NCBI GenBank assembly: GCA_017309115.1
Contig: JAFLEF010000016.1
Location: 1-64,000 of the forward strand
Origin: Verrucomicrobiota bacterium
GTDB lineage: Bacteria > Verrucomicrobiota > Verrucomicrobiia > Limisphaerales > UBA9464
DNA length: 64,000 nt
Direction: 5' to 3'
A program made the position numbers and the translations under genes. Every line of letters begins with the position of its first letter. Positions within the stretch are counted from its first letter, which is position 1. A model generated the notes under the pieces. The model was not told where the DNA came from, did not search any database, and was given only the letters and a program-made list of their open reading frames with translations. Shown piece by piece: positions 17,371 through 26,624 of the stretch.

Positions 17371-19710
17371 ATGAATACAACCCCACTCGAACCCAACCGT
17401 CGCGTCCTGCTGGTGGAGGACAACCGCGGAGTCCACGCTGACTTCCGGAAGCTGCTCAGTCCAACCACCGTTCTGGACCACGGCCTGGAAGCCTCCGAAG
17501 CCATCCTCTTCGGTGCCCAGTCAAGCCCGTCGCGACCCAGCTATGCGGTCGACTCCGCCTATGATGCCGCTGAAGGAGAAGCCCTGGTCCGCCAGGCGAT
17601 CCAGGAAGGCCAGCCGTATGCCGTCGCCTTTGTGGATATTCGCCTCCCCGGGCAGGACGGCGTGGAAACCGCCACCCACCTTTGGGAGCTTGATTCCGAC
17701 CTGCAGATCGTAATTTGCACCGCGTATTCTGACCTTCCCTGGGATGAGGTCCTCCAACGGCTGGGACACTCGGACCGTCTCGTCGTTCTCAAAAAGCCCT
17801 TCGACCCGGTCGAAGTACGCCAACTCGTGGCTTCACTTTCCGAGAAATGGCGTCTCACCCGCGAAGCCGCTCTCCAACTGGCAGATCTTGAGAAGCGCAT
17901 CGAAGAGCGCACGCAGGAACTCAAGGCTGCCAACACGCATCTGGCGTCGACCAACCAGGAGTTGATCGTGGCCAATCAGCGAGCCAACGAAATGTCGACG
18001 GCAGCCATGGTCGCCAACGACGCCAAAGGGGAGTTTCTCGCCAAAATGAGCCACGAAATTCGCACGCCGATGAACGGCGTCGTGGGCATGACCGATTTGC
18101 TGCTGCACACCAATCTGGATCCCCAACAGCGCGAGTTTGCTGAAATCATCCGAAGCAGTGCCGGTTCGTTGTTGGCCATCATCGAGGACATTCTGGATTT
18201 CTCGAAAATCGAGGCCGGCAAACTCGTCTTCGAACATCGCGATTTCAACGTGCGGGAGGTTGTCGAGGACGCCCTCGAACTGCTCGGTGGTCAGGCTCAA
18301 TCCAAAGGCATCGAACTCGTCGGTGAAGTGCCCCATGACCTGCCCGTTAAATTCCGCGGCGACCCGGGCCGACTCCGTCAGATCCTGATCAACCTGATCA
18401 GCAACGCCATCAAGTTCACCGGCCAGGGCGAAGTGGTCGTGCGGGTGCGTCAGGAGGGCGAGGGCGAGTCGGAATCCTCCCTTCGCTTTGAGATCAAGGA
18501 CACGGGCATCGGTATCGCCCCGGAAGCCCAGGCCCGGCTTTTTCAAACTTTCAGCCAAGCCGACACGACCACGACCCGGACCTACGGGGGTTCCGGCCTG
18601 GGATTAGCCATCGCCAAACAGTTGGTCGGCCTCATGCACGGTCAGATCGGACTCGAAAGTGCCGTTGGCCGGGGATCCACCTTCTGGTTCGCCATCCGCT
18701 TTGAAAAACAGCCAGAACGCCTGGCCACCGAGCCTGGACACAAGAGTCTCGCTGGACGCCGCGTACTGATCGTGGATGACAACGCCACACATCGACAAAT
18801 GCTGCGGCAGCAGATTCTCGGCTGGCGAATGCAGACCGGCGTGGCCGCGGGCGGCCGCGAAGCGCTGGTGCAACTGAGTCAGGCCGAGCGCGACGGGAAC
18901 CCCTTTGACCTCGCGTTGGTTGACTTGCGCATGCCGGGTATGGACGGACTGACCCTCGCCCGGGCGATGCAATCCAATCCCGATACCCGGGAGACTCGCA
19001 TCGTGTTGTTGTCTGGCCTGGGCGACCGACCCCAGCCCGAGGAACTCCAGGCGGCCGGGGTCACGGCCACCCTGACCAAGCCGGTCAAACAGGTCCGCTT
19101 GCTGGAATGTTTGTCGAACATTGCGGCCACCCTGCCCGTCCGCCGCCCGGTTTCCCGACCCCCGACCCCGGTGTTTGAATCCGACACCCAACAGGCCCGA
19201 GTGCTCTTGGCCGAAGACAATCCGGTGAATCAAAAGCTCGCCCAAGCGCAGCTGCAAAAGCTGGGCTATCCGGTCGATGTGGTGTCCAACGGCCGGGAAG
19301 TGCTGGAAGCCCTGGCCAAGCGACCTTACGACATCATTCTGATGGACGGTCGGATGCCCGAACTGAATGGCTGCGAAGCCACTGCGGAGATCCGTCGCCG
19401 CGAAAAGGCCAAGGTGTATCAAGAGCTCGGCCGACTTCGCCCGGTGTACATCATCGCCCTGACCGCCAGTGCCCTTCAGGGGGATCGGGAGAAGTACCTC
19501 GCCGCCGGCATCGATGACTACCTCAGCAAACCGGTCCAATTGAAGGAGCTGAACGCCGCCTTGCACCGCTGGAACGAGAAGTACGCCGACTCCGACAGCC
19601 ATCCCATCCTGGTCGACCGCTTGCTGCCCACGATTGGATCGCCTCTGATCGTACCTGGATTCGATTCGACCTTGAATGGTCGCGGAATGGGAACACGGGG
19701 TACGCGATGA
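17371..19710 (+). CDS. hybrid histidine kinase (REC-HisKA-HATPase-REC-REC)
   Basis: The 779-aa protein begins with a receiver ([18 protein letters not shown], Asp in [11 protein letters not shown], Lys in VLKKPFDP). A coiled-coil linker ([20 protein letters not shown]) leads to HisKA ([19 protein letters not shown], His about 226) and HATPase_c ([30 protein letters not shown]). Two C-terminal receivers follow: [13 protein letters not shown] with Asp in [11 protein letters not shown], and [14 protein letters not shown] with Asp in [11 protein letters not shown]. No Hpt or DNA-binding domain is present, so the final acceptor must be encoded elsewhere. The N-terminal receiver probably takes phosphate from the co-transcribed GAF/PAS kinase 9 bases upstream. 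Confidence 0.93.
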   Translation: MNTTPLEPNRRVLLVEDNRGVHADFRKLLSPTTVLDHGLEASEAILFGAQSSPSRPSYAVDSAYDAAEGEALVRQAIQEGQPYAVAFVDIRLPGQDGVETATHLWELDSDLQIVICTAYSDLPWDEVLQRLGHSDRLVVLKKPFDPVEVRQLVASLSEKWRLTREAALQLADLEKRIEERTQELKAANTHLASTNQELIVANQRANEMSTAAMVANDAKGEFLAKMSHEIRTPMNGVVGMTDLLLHTNLDPQQREFAEIIRSSAGSLLAIIEDILDFSKIEAGKLVFEHRDFNVREVVEDALELLGGQAQSKGIELVGEVPHDLPVKFRGDPGRLRQILINLISNAIKFTGQGEVVVRVRQEGEGESESSLRFEIKDTGIGIAPEAQARLFQTFSQADTTTTRTYGGSGLGLAIAKQLVGLMHGQIGLESAVGRGSTFWFAIRFEKQPERLATEPGHKSLAGRRVLIVDDNATHRQMLRQQILGWRMQTGVAAGGREALVQLSQAERDGNPFDLALVDLRMPGMDGLTLARAMQSNPDTRETRIVLLSGLGDRPQPEELQAAGVTATLTKPVKQVRLLECLSNIAATLPVRRPVSRPPTPVFESDTQQARVLLAEDNPVNQKLAQAQLQKLGYPVDVVSNGREVLEALAKRPYDIILMDGRMPELNGCEATAEIRRREKAKVYQELGRLRPVYIIALTASALQGDREKYLAAGIDDYLSKPVQLKELNAALHRWNEKYADSDSHPILVDRLLPTIGSPLIVPGFDSTLNGRGMGTRGTR

Positions 19711-19793
19711 GTCACCGGCGCCGACGAGCCGACGAAACCGATTTTTTTACACCGCCTGAATAAGGGACTGTTTTCCCGGGTCGTTTCCGGACA

Positions 19794-22700
19794 GTGTCCC
19801 GCATGATTTTCCCGCTGCGGATAGCCCTCCTGGGGGTTGTCCTTCTCTCCACCGGATTGGCGCAAACTCCGGAATGGATTTGGTTCAACAAGACCGAAGA
19901 GGCCGAGAACCGCTTCTTTCGCAAAACCGTGGTGGTTCCAGGAGAGGTTACCGAAGCAACGCTGACCGGCACCGCGGATGACGGTCTGGAGATTTTCTTA
20001 AATGGAAAGCGCGTCCTCTGGGCCGACGAATGGAAAAACGCCTTCGCGGTCGATGTCCGCTCCCAACTGAAGGCCGGGACGAATCAGATCGCCATTCGCG
20101 CCTGGAATGGTGACGAATCCCCCGCCGGGGCCACCGCCCAACTGGTGTTCGTAACGCCCCAAGGCAAGCAGATCATTGTGACGGACAGCACCTGGAAGGC
20201 CGCGGATCGCGAGGCCAAGGATTGGAATCAACCGAATTTCAATGATTCCAACTGGGGTTCGGCTCGATCGCTGGGTCGAGTAGGCATTGATCCGTGGGGC
20301 GCTGTCTTCGCCAGCACCGTCAAGGGTTCCGCCAAAGCGGGCGGATCGGGAGGAGGTACCGCCCGGGCGGCAACGCCTGCCGAACAACTGTTCCACCTGC
20401 CCGACTTCAAGGTGGAGCTCATCCTGACGGGAGAGCCGACCGAAGGTTCCTGGGTGAATTTGTGCCAGGATCCCCAGGGTCGCCTGATCCTGAGTCCACA
20501 GTACGCCAAAACCAACCCTGAGGCCGGCCTGCTCCGGGTCACCTTGGGACCCGAAGGTCGGGTGACGAAACGGGAGTTCATCGCCAAACCGCTTTATGAC
20601 GCCCAAGGCATGTGCTTCGCCCACGGAGCCCTTTGGGTCGTGGTGAACCACTACTCTACCAAGTTCGAATCGGGTCTTTACCGCATCACCGATGACGGCA
20701 GCGATACCTGGTCCAACATCCAATTGGTGAAGAAGCTGCCCGGTGGTGGCGAACACGGCCCCCACGCCGTGGAACTGGGTCCGGATGGCAATCTCTGGGT
20801 CATGGCCGGCAACCACACCAAACCGCCGGAAGGTCTCTCTCCGAATTCGCCACACAAAAACTACGCCGAAGACCATGTCCTCCCGCGGCAACCGGACGGC
20901 AACGGCCACGCCACCGGGGTCATGGCGCCCGGCGGATACATCCTTCGGGTCAACCCCGACGCCACCCGCTTCGACTTCTTCTGCGGCGGTTTCCGGAACC
21001 AGTTCGACTTCGCCTTCAACGTCGATGGGGAACTCTTCGCCTGGGACGCCGACATGGAATACGACTGGGGCGTACCCTGGTACCGGCCTACCCGCGTCAA
21101 TCACTCGGTATCCGGCGCCGAATTCGGCTGGCGCTACGGCACTGGCAAGTGGCCCGACGATTATCCGGACAGCTTGGGCGCGGTGGTCGACATCGGCATC
21201 GGTTGCCCGACGGGTATGAGCAGCGGGCGCGGAGCCAAGTTCCCGGCCCAATATCAGCGTTGTCTCTACGTGCTGGATTGGACCTACGGCCGTTTGATGG
21301 CCGTCCACCTGAAGCCTGAGGGCGCCAGTTACACCGCCACCTGGGAAAACTTTGTGGCGCCCCTGGGCCTCGTGAAACCGGGCGAACCCAAGCCGCCGCT
21401 CAACCTCACCGACGTAATCGTAGGCGCGGATGGAGCGCTCTACTTCACCATCGGTGGTCGCGGCACCGCCTCCGGACTCTACCGAGTCACTTACACGGGA
21501 TCGGAATCAGTGGCCCCCGCCCTCGAACCGAATCAGGAAGGCGCCCAAGCCCGCGCCCTGCGCCGTCAATTGGAAGGATTCCATGGTCAACCCAATCCGG
21601 CATCGGTGGCTTTTCTCTGGCCGCACTTGAACAGTCCGGACCGCGCCATTCGTTATGCCGCCCGGATCGCCCTTGAAGCCCAACCGGTCTCGCAATGGCA
21701 GGCGAAGGCTCTCGCTGAATCGTCGGCTGACGCAGGTCTGACTGCGCTGCTGGCCCTTGCCCGGGTCGGCGACCAAGCGGTTCAAGCCGATGCCCTCAAG
21801 GCCCTCGGCAAGTGGCCCTTGTCGTCCCTCACGGAACGGCAACAGGTCGACAAGCTTCGAGTCATCCAGGTCAGCCTTGCCCGGCACGGGCTCCCCTCTA
21901 ACGACCTCGTCCAACTCGCCATCGAACGACTCAACCGGAGCTATCCCAACGCCAGCGCCCGGGTGAATCGTGAACTCGCCCAGGTGCTCATCGCCCTGGG
22001 TTCTCCCGACGTCGTCGAGAAAACACTGGCCGTCATGGCCCGGTCGACCACGCAGGAGGACCTGATGAACTACGTGTTCCATCTGCGGAATGCCCGGAAC
22101 TGGACGACGGAGCAACGCCGCGAGTACTACGAATACTGGTTGAAGGTCCGGGATGGGTACGCTCACGAACCCCAACTGGTCCGTTGGTTCGAAGAAGCCG
22201 GCCGACCCTACGGCGACGGCGCGAGCTTCAACAATTTCCTCAAGAACTTCCTCAAAGACGCCACAGCCGGGCTCACCGAATCGGAAAAAGCCGAATTCTC
22301 TCCCCTGTTCGCCACCATTGCGAGCAACCAGGGATCCAAGAAAGGTGTGAGCGCGTTCCCGGCACCGAAAACCCGGCCATTCGTCAAGGAATGGACCGTG
22401 GCCGAACTTTCACCCAAACTCGACCAGGGCAGCCGGGGCCGGAATTTCGAACGAGGACGTCAGGCCTTCGCGGATGCCCAGTGCCTCGCCTGTCATCGCT
22501 TCGGTCGGGAAGGCGCCGGCATCGGCCCGGACCTGACCGCGGTTAGCGCGCGCTTCACCCGACGCGACGTGCTCGAAAGCATTCTCGATCCCAGCAAGGT
22601 GCTGTCCGAACAGTATGAGAACACCACCCTCACCCTGAAGGACGGCGAAGAGCACACTGGCCGGCTGATTGAAGAGACACCCGATTTCGTGGTTCTTCTG

Positions 22701-22886
22701 CCGAACCCACTGGCCCCAGAGAACAAACTCTCGATCAAGACTGCGGACATCAAAGCTCGCGCGGCCTCCAAGATTTCCCCCATGCCGGTCGGTCTCGTGG
22801 ATGGGCTCAGCCAGGAGGAGATTCTTGATCTGCTGGCCTTCATCGAGTCGTCCGGGCGCCGTCAGCACGCCGCCTTCGCACCCTGA
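19794..22886 (+). CDS. PVC-type secreted propeller/HEAT protein with C-terminal cytochrome c domain
   Basis: The 1030-aa exported protein has a signal peptide ending near GLAQ. A galactose-binding-like domain follows (residues about 25-165: EWIWFNKTEEAENRFFRKT, FLNGKRV). A beta-propeller comes next (HLPDFKVELILTGEPTEGSW; GMCFAHGALWVV; FRNQFDFAFN), then a helical HEAT-like region (about 590-830). The C-terminal TIGR02603-like haem domain has CLACHRFG and GIGPDLTAVSARFTRRDVLE. Such proteins are expanded in Planctomycetes and Verrucomicrobia and are thought to be periplasmic dehydrogenases acting on sugars or derivatives; the substrate is unknown. One CxxCH means one c-type haem. It stands alone in its transcription unit. 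Confidence 0.88.
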   Translation: MSRMIFPLRIALLGVVLLSTGLAQTPEWIWFNKTEEAENRFFRKTVVVPGEVTEATLTGTADDGLEIFLNGKRVLWADEWKNAFAVDVRSQLKAGTNQIAIRAWNGDESPAGATAQLVFVTPQGKQIIVTDSTWKAADREAKDWNQPNFNDSNWGSARSLGRVGIDPWGAVFASTVKGSAKAGGSGGGTARAATPAEQLFHLPDFKVELILTGEPTEGSWVNLCQDPQGRLILSPQYAKTNPEAGLLRVTLGPEGRVTKREFIAKPLYDAQGMCFAHGALWVVVNHYSTKFESGLYRITDDGSDTWSNIQLVKKLPGGGEHGPHAVELGPDGNLWVMAGNHTKPPEGLSPNSPHKNYAEDHVLPRQPDGNGHATGVMAPGGYILRVNPDATRFDFFCGGFRNQFDFAFNVDGELFAWDADMEYDWGVPWYRPTRVNHSVSGAEFGWRYGTGKWPDDYPDSLGAVVDIGIGCPTGMSSGRGAKFPAQYQRCLYVLDWTYGRLMAVHLKPEGASYTATWENFVAPLGLVKPGEPKPPLNLTDVIVGADGALYFTIGGRGTASGLYRVTYTGSESVAPALEPNQEGAQARALRRQLEGFHGQPNPASVAFLWPHLNSPDRAIRYAARIALEAQPVSQWQAKALAESSADAGLTALLALARVGDQAVQADALKALGKWPLSSLTERQQVDKLRVIQVSLARHGLPSNDLVQLAIERLNRSYPNASARVNRELAQVLIALGSPDVVEKTLAVMARSTTQEDLMNYVFHLRNARNWTTEQRREYYEYWLKVRDGYAHEPQLVRWFEEAGRPYGDGASFNNFLKNFLKDATAGLTESEKAEFSPLFATIASNQGSKKGVSAFPAPKTRPFVKEWTVAELSPKLDQGSRGRNFERGRQAFADAQCLACHRFGREGAGIGPDLTAVSARFTRRDVLESILDPSKVLSEQYENTTLTLKDGEEHTGRLIEETPDFVVLLPNPLAPENKLSIKTADIKARAASKISPMPVGLVDGLSQEEILDLLAFIESSGRRQHAAFAP

Positions 22887-23174
22887 GCGGCGATTTTCGG
22901 TCAATGACGGAAGAAGCAGCGAAGCCTCCGCCGTTTTGAGAAGCCGGCAACCTGGCGAAGGCACCCTCCAATCATCAACTTTGGGGACGTGATTTCGCAC
23001 GGGGCCAGTCCCCCCAAAAAAAGAAATCCCCACCGAAACGGTGGGGATGAATGGGCGATTGTCTTCAAGAACCCGAGGCATCCACCCAGATACCTCACTG
23101 AAGCCGATCGAACTCATTCTGCCGATGCCGTCCGGAGGAACATGAAACTCCGGCCGACACCTGCTTTCTGAAAG
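22887..23174. other. convergent intergenic region
   Basis: This 288-base gap separates two converging genes. It contains the minus-strand terminator at 23016-23048. No other gene-like signal is seen. Confidence 0.4.
23016..23048 (-). terminator. rho-independent terminator
   Basis: A perfect 10-bp stem (ATCCCCACCG/CGGTGGGGAT) with a 3-base loop lies at 23026-23048. On the minus strand it is followed by TTCTTTTTTT. It serves the small membrane-protein gene that ends at 23175. Confidence 0.85.
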
Positions 23175-23615
23175 TTACTTCGTGGCCGCCTCCGTAGTCG
23201 CGGGAGCTGCGGCCTCTTCCATCATCAGGGTCCCCGGCAGCTGGGCCGAAATCGAGGGAGCCGAGGTCACGGCCTTTTGAACCACCTTGCCCGCGGGCAC
23301 CGAGGGCGAGGTCAGGGCGAGAATGGCGAAGACCAATCCGAACCAAAGAGTGATGATCAGCGAGGGCGCGACGCGGGCGACCCAGCCTTTGGCGGTCTCT
23401 TCGCGCATGGCCATGATCGGCGCCTCGGCCGTCCGGGACTCTTCGCGCAGGGCCCGCAGCCGCAGATTGCTCAACTGTCGTCCGGAGATGATCTCGGACG
23501 CGTGGGAGATCCGGGTCGCGATGGCCTCGGTCGCGTGGGAGATCCGCGTGGCAATGATTTCCGTGGCGTCTTCGAATTCGGTGGGAAAACCGACTGTTGG
23601 GTATTTGGCAGTCAT
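23175..23615 (-). CDS. small repeat-containing single-span membrane protein, unknown function
   Basis: I do not recognise a family. The 146-aa protein begins with polar residues and then two near-exact repeats of IATRISHATE type (residues about 18-45), predicted to be amphipathic helix. One hydrophobic segment follows (SLIITLWFGLVFAILALTS, about 84-102) and a Pro/Ala-rich tail. No signal peptide is seen, so it is probably a single-pass membrane protein with its repeat region on the cytoplasmic side. It has its own terminator and a long structured upstream region with a perfect 17-bp palindrome, so it appears to be an independently regulated unit. Confidence 0.6.
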   Translation of the reverse strand: MTAKYPTVGFPTEFEDATEIIATRISHATEAIATRISHASEIISGRQLSNLRLRALREESRTAEAPIMAMREETAKGWVARVAPSLIITLWFGLVFAILALTSPSVPAGKVVQKAVTSAPSISAQLPGTLMMEEAAAPATTEAATK

Positions 23616-23729
23616 GGCTGGTGTGATTTAGTGGTTTGAAGTTGGGTGGATTAATCAGTTGGTGCAGTGGCGGGCTGGATTGCTCAGTTCCGAAGGCCCG
23701 CCGGGCTTCCGGACTCCGGTCCTGTCTGA

Positions 23730-23782
23730 CCGGGTCCACTCACACTCCGGAGTGGACCCGGCCGCCAGGATCGGCGGATTTT
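23730..23782 (+). promoter_or_regulatory. double hairpin followed by T-run
   Basis: The arms CCGGGTCCACTC (23730-23741) and GAGTGGACCCGG (23750-23761) pair perfectly. CCGCC/GGCGG (62-66/73-77 of the same block) forms a second hairpin followed by ATTTTTAGG. The order resembles a plus-strand terminator, yet no plus-strand gene is evident just upstream. It could end a small RNA or shape the 5' leader of the minus-strand gene. Confidence 0.4.
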
Positions 23783-23907
23783 TAGGTTTGGTTTTGGTTG
23801 TTTGGCATGTCCCACAGCTTGTTCTGACGGGGATACTGTGACGCGCCCCCACCGAACCAACAATCAGCCGAGCCCCTCTACCGAGGTCCGTCGGAACCCC
23901 TAAGCGA

Positions 23908-23924
23908 CTAGGAGAATCTCCTAG
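23908..23924. promoter_or_regulatory. palindromic operator candidate, copy B
   Basis: CTAGGAGAATCTCCTAG is a perfect 17-bp palindrome, 293 bases before the small membrane-protein gene. It shares the CTAGGA...TCCTAG pattern with the site at 26379 and GTAGGGA...TCCCTAC at 15053. Confidence 0.5.
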
Positions 23925-24148
23925 ATCGTCTGGGGCCAACTCCTTTAGGCAGTTCGGAAACTCACTGGACTGGACCGGGCGCTGCGAGACCACCCGGCGC
24001 GAAAGGAACTGAATCCCCCCTTCGTTACGGCGCTCTGCCGAGCGACCCGAGCTACCGCTCTGGGAGACACTGGCTCCGCGGAGCTCGTTGGATTCTGTTG
24101 GGAAGAGGTTCATCGGAGGGAAGAGAAGGTTTTCGGTGTATTCTGGAG

Positions 24149-24193
24149 AAAAAGGACCGCCAGGACTTCCTGCTCCGGATCATCCCGGCGGTG
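24149..24193 (-). terminator. probable terminator of the PKD/caspase-like gene
   Basis: Ten-base arms (ACCGCCGGGA and TCCTGGCGGT, one G-T pair) enclose a 17-base loop. On the minus strand CCTTTTTC follows. It sits about 30-70 bases past the stop of the gene ending at 24220. Confidence 0.45.
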
Positions 24194-24219
24194 TTTTCAG
24201 GGTGCGTTCCGAAACAGAC

Positions 24220-26265
24220 TCAGGGCTTGAGAGTGATGGTCGGGTCGCCGTAGAGGACGCGGTACACGTTGCCCACGCTGTTGCTCACCGTCTTGCGCCA
24301 AGCCTCGCCAAGCGTCTCGCCGGAGAACACCCCGTCCAAATTCCAGCGATCCCAGGTGTACGATCCGGTTGCCAGGGCACCGGTCAGCAGCGGATTCACC
24401 AACCGGGGAGTACCGAAGTCGATCTGGTAGCTGCCGAAGTAGAGGTCCAGCACGGCCCAGTCATTGGTCCGCTTGGTCCAAGTGGTGCCGGTGGAGGGCA
24501 TGACTTTGAAGTCAATCAGCACTCCGAAGGACGCGCTTTGCTCCACCGAGTAGGGCTGGGTCGTGTTGGCCGTGACGCTGCGGAAGAATCGGTAGTTGTC
24601 AGCACCCACCGTGCTGCTGGCCCACTCGGCGATCCCGGTCCAGGGCTGACCATTGTAGGCCATGTGCGCCACCTTCGTCCGGGGAGCCCAGGCGCCGGTG
24701 CGATAACCGTGCAACCGAGCGAAGTACTTTTGGTAGCGATCAATCAGGAAGTCCTCAGCGGAAAGGGTGCTGCCGAAGGTCTTGGGATTTCCGAAGCTCA
24801 GATCCAGGAATCCGACACAGGCCAGGGCTTCACCACCCAGTTCCTGCCCGAGGCTGTTCCGATTTCCCGGCGCCGTGTCCTGGTCGAACTTGCCGTCACC
24901 CGGGCGATTGATTTGGTCGGGCTTCACCGCCACCGCCGTGTTGTCCTGAACGTCCGTCCAACCGCTGTAAGGCATCGCGTAGTAGGCCGTGGTAGCATAG
25001 GCACCCTTCGTATCCCAATGACCATCCGGCAGGGTGTTGATGCCGGAACGGGGCATCGGGACCTTGCCAATGAAGAAGATGTGCAGGTTCGTGGTCGCCC
25101 GAACCCGGGGCCAAATTTCCTTCTGCGCGAGCTCAATGTGCTGCATCGGCTTCTTCGGATCCCGACGAGCGGTGTAGATCGTCTCCACCACCCAACCTTC
25201 GGCTCGGAGGTCGGCCTCGTGTTGTTGCAGACTCGGAGCCAGCGCCATCGGCAAGGTCGATTCCACCACTCGCAGGAGCCGGCGGCTGGGAGCCACCGCA
25301 CCTTCCGGCAGACCGCCCACCTCTCCGGTGTTCACGCTGTACCCCTCCGCCACCACTCCTTGGCGTTGAGCGAATTGGGTTGTCGCCAGATTGCTCCCGG
25401 AGAAGTTGACCACTTCGTTTCCGGTCACCACCGAACCATTCACCGTCACCACCGTGGACTGCGAGGAAACCAGCCCGTCCTGATCGGTTACCGTCAGCAC
25501 CACCGTATAGCTGCCTGAGGCGGCATATCCGTGGGAGGCAACCGCTTCACTGGCGGAAGATCCATCACCGAAGTTCCAGGCGTAACCGACGATCGCGCCA
25601 TCCAGATCAAAAGACTGCGAGGCGTCGAAGGTCACCCCTTCGGAAGTCGCGCTCGTCTTCGCCACCGCCACCGGAGCCACCGCTTCCGGGGCCACCACGG
25701 TGCCGGAGATGCTGTAGTTGAATCGGGCCGTCTCGTTTTCGGCGCGAACCGTCAGAAAGTATCGGCCTGCCGCCACTTCGACGTTCACTTCGCCAGCGGA
25801 CGTCGTCACCAGTTCACCCGCCTCAGTACGCAATTCGGTGCGCACCGTGGCGTTGGACTCCCCAGTAACCATCAGACTTACCGGGCCGGCGGCGGCGTGG
25901 AAGGCGAAGACGTCGAGGTCAGCACTCCCGTCCACCAGTCCGGAGGCCTCCAGGACCGGTCCCACCGGGAAGTAGCTCGCCGTAGTCGGCAGGTTGCCAT
26001 GATCGTCCGCGCCGGACTGCTGACCCTGGGCGGTCAGGAGGAAGCCAGCGGCCAGAGCGAGGGAGCCCAAGCGGAGGGCCCGGGCGATATTAAGATTCGA
26101 GTTCATGGAGCAGGAAGTGGTTACGGAGTTGGGTGTGCGGGCCGACAGCTGGCGGCCGGACAGGGCATCCGAAACCAAGCGCAAACCGGCCTGAATCGAG
26201 GCTTCCGCTCCTTCGCGGCTCATCCCGTTCTCCGGCGTTGCACTCAGCAGAGGTTTCGTTTGCAC
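24220..26265 (-). CDS. secreted PKD-domain protein with possible caspase/gingipain-like region
   Basis: The 681-aa protein has an export segment LRLGSLALAAGFLLTAQGQQ near residue 65, preceded by about 55 polar residues from a GTG start at 26265; ATG 26106 next to the signal is an alternative. A pre-peptidase-like domain (DDHGNLPTTASYFPVG) and one PKD domain (YAWNFGDG) follow, as in the metzincin. The large C-terminal region contains RVVESTLPMALAPSLQQHEA, LHIFFIGKVPMPRSG and VLYGDPTITLKP. Alternating hydrophobic strands and the final GDPT block recall the TIGR03790 and C25-peptidase/caspase-like folds. I see no certain catalytic His-Cys pair, so peptidase activity is speculative. It is a single-gene unit with a palindrome upstream. 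Confidence 0.7.
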   Translation of the reverse strand: MQTKPLLSATPENGMSREGAEASIQAGLRLVSDALSGRQLSARTPNSVTTSCSMNSNLNIARALRLGSLALAAGFLLTAQGQQSGADDHGNLPTTASYFPVGPVLEASGLVDGSADLDVFAFHAAAGPVSLMVTGESNATVRTELRTEAGELVTTSAGEVNVEVAAGRYFLTVRAENETARFNYSISGTVVAPEAVAPVAVAKTSATSEGVTFDASQSFDLDGAIVGYAWNFGDGSSASEAVASHGYAASGSYTVVLTVTDQDGLVSSQSTVVTVNGSVVTGNEVVNFSGSNLATTQFAQRQGVVAEGYSVNTGEVGGLPEGAVAPSRRLLRVVESTLPMALAPSLQQHEADLRAEGWVVETIYTARRDPKKPMQHIELAQKEIWPRVRATTNLHIFFIGKVPMPRSGINTLPDGHWDTKGAYATTAYYAMPYSGWTDVQDNTAVAVKPDQINRPGDGKFDQDTAPGNRNSLGQELGGEALACVGFLDLSFGNPKTFGSTLSAEDFLIDRYQKYFARLHGYRTGAWAPRTKVAHMAYNGQPWTGIAEWASSTVGADNYRFFRSVTANTTQPYSVEQSASFGVLIDFKVMPSTGTTWTKRTNDWAVLDLYFGSYQIDFGTPRLVNPLLTGALATGSYTWDRWNLDGVFSGETLGEAWRKTVSNSVGNVYRVLYGDPTITLKP

Positions 26266-26378
26266 GGGATGAGATTGCTCCGTTTATATTTCCTGCATAT
26301 TGGTGTAGTTCCTGTCTGTTATTAGGCGTTTCACCTATGATATTTTCCTAACACCCCCTCATCATATCGCGGACCCCG

Positions 26379-26395
26379 CTAGGAATTTTCCTTAG
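26379..26395. promoter_or_regulatory. palindromic operator candidate, copy C
   Basis: CTAGGAATTTTCCTTAG is a near-palindrome with one inserted T in the right arm, flanked by CG on both sides. It lies 114 bases before the PKD gene start. It is similar to the perfect palindrome at 23908. Confidence 0.45.
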
Positions 26396-26527
26396 CGGCG
26401 ATCCGGAGAGTTCCCCCGCCCGCATTTCCCCAGCCGCCGACGACTTCAGAGTGATTCGACGACGGAAACCCCTTCCCACCACAACCCAGGACGGCGCGAG
26501 GACGCGCTCAGCCGGAGAGGCCTCATC

Positions 26528-26556
26528 AAAAAAAGAAGCGGCGCCGAGGCGCCGCT
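26528..26556 (-). terminator. rho-independent terminator of sppA
   Basis: Perfect 9-bp arms (AGCGGCGCC/GGCGCCGCT) with a 2-base centre, presumably opening to a small loop, are followed on the minus strand by TTCTTTTTTT. It lies about 70 bases after the sppA stop. Confidence 0.8.
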
Positions 26557-26624
26557 ACCCGGAATGCCCAGAGGCATCCCCCAACTTCAATATGCTCTTC
26601 AGGCCGACCAGCGGCCGGGGTCCC

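Larger units (their letters stand above)
23616..24219. other. 604-base structured non-coding region
   Basis: No credible gene lies here. The region holds a 12-bp perfect hairpin at 23730-23761, a second GC hairpin at 23762-23777 followed on the plus strand by ATTTTT, a 17-bp palindrome at 23908-23924, and a terminator-like hairpin at 24157-24193. It contains the promoter of the small membrane-protein gene. A small RNA on the plus strand is possible but unproven. Confidence 0.5.
26266..26624. other. intergenic region: promoter of the PKD gene and sppA terminator
   Basis: This 359-base gap has an AT-rich half next to 26265 that should carry the promoter. It also has the palindrome at 26379-26395 and a TTTCACCTA motif near 26329 that recurs near 15018. 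At its right end is the sppA terminator. No gene is seen. Confidence 0.5.

Noticed and set aside
19711-19793. Terminator after the hybrid kinase (T-run at about 19740)
   Set aside because: A run of seven T is present, but the preceding GC stretch (CCGACGAGCCGACG) is a direct rather than an inverted repeat, so no convincing stem forms.
23095-23739. 214-aa minus-strand frame overlapping the small membrane protein
   Set aside because: It is Arg/His-rich with no membrane or domain pattern and spans the hairpin region; the 146-aa frame has a coherent TM segment and repeats.
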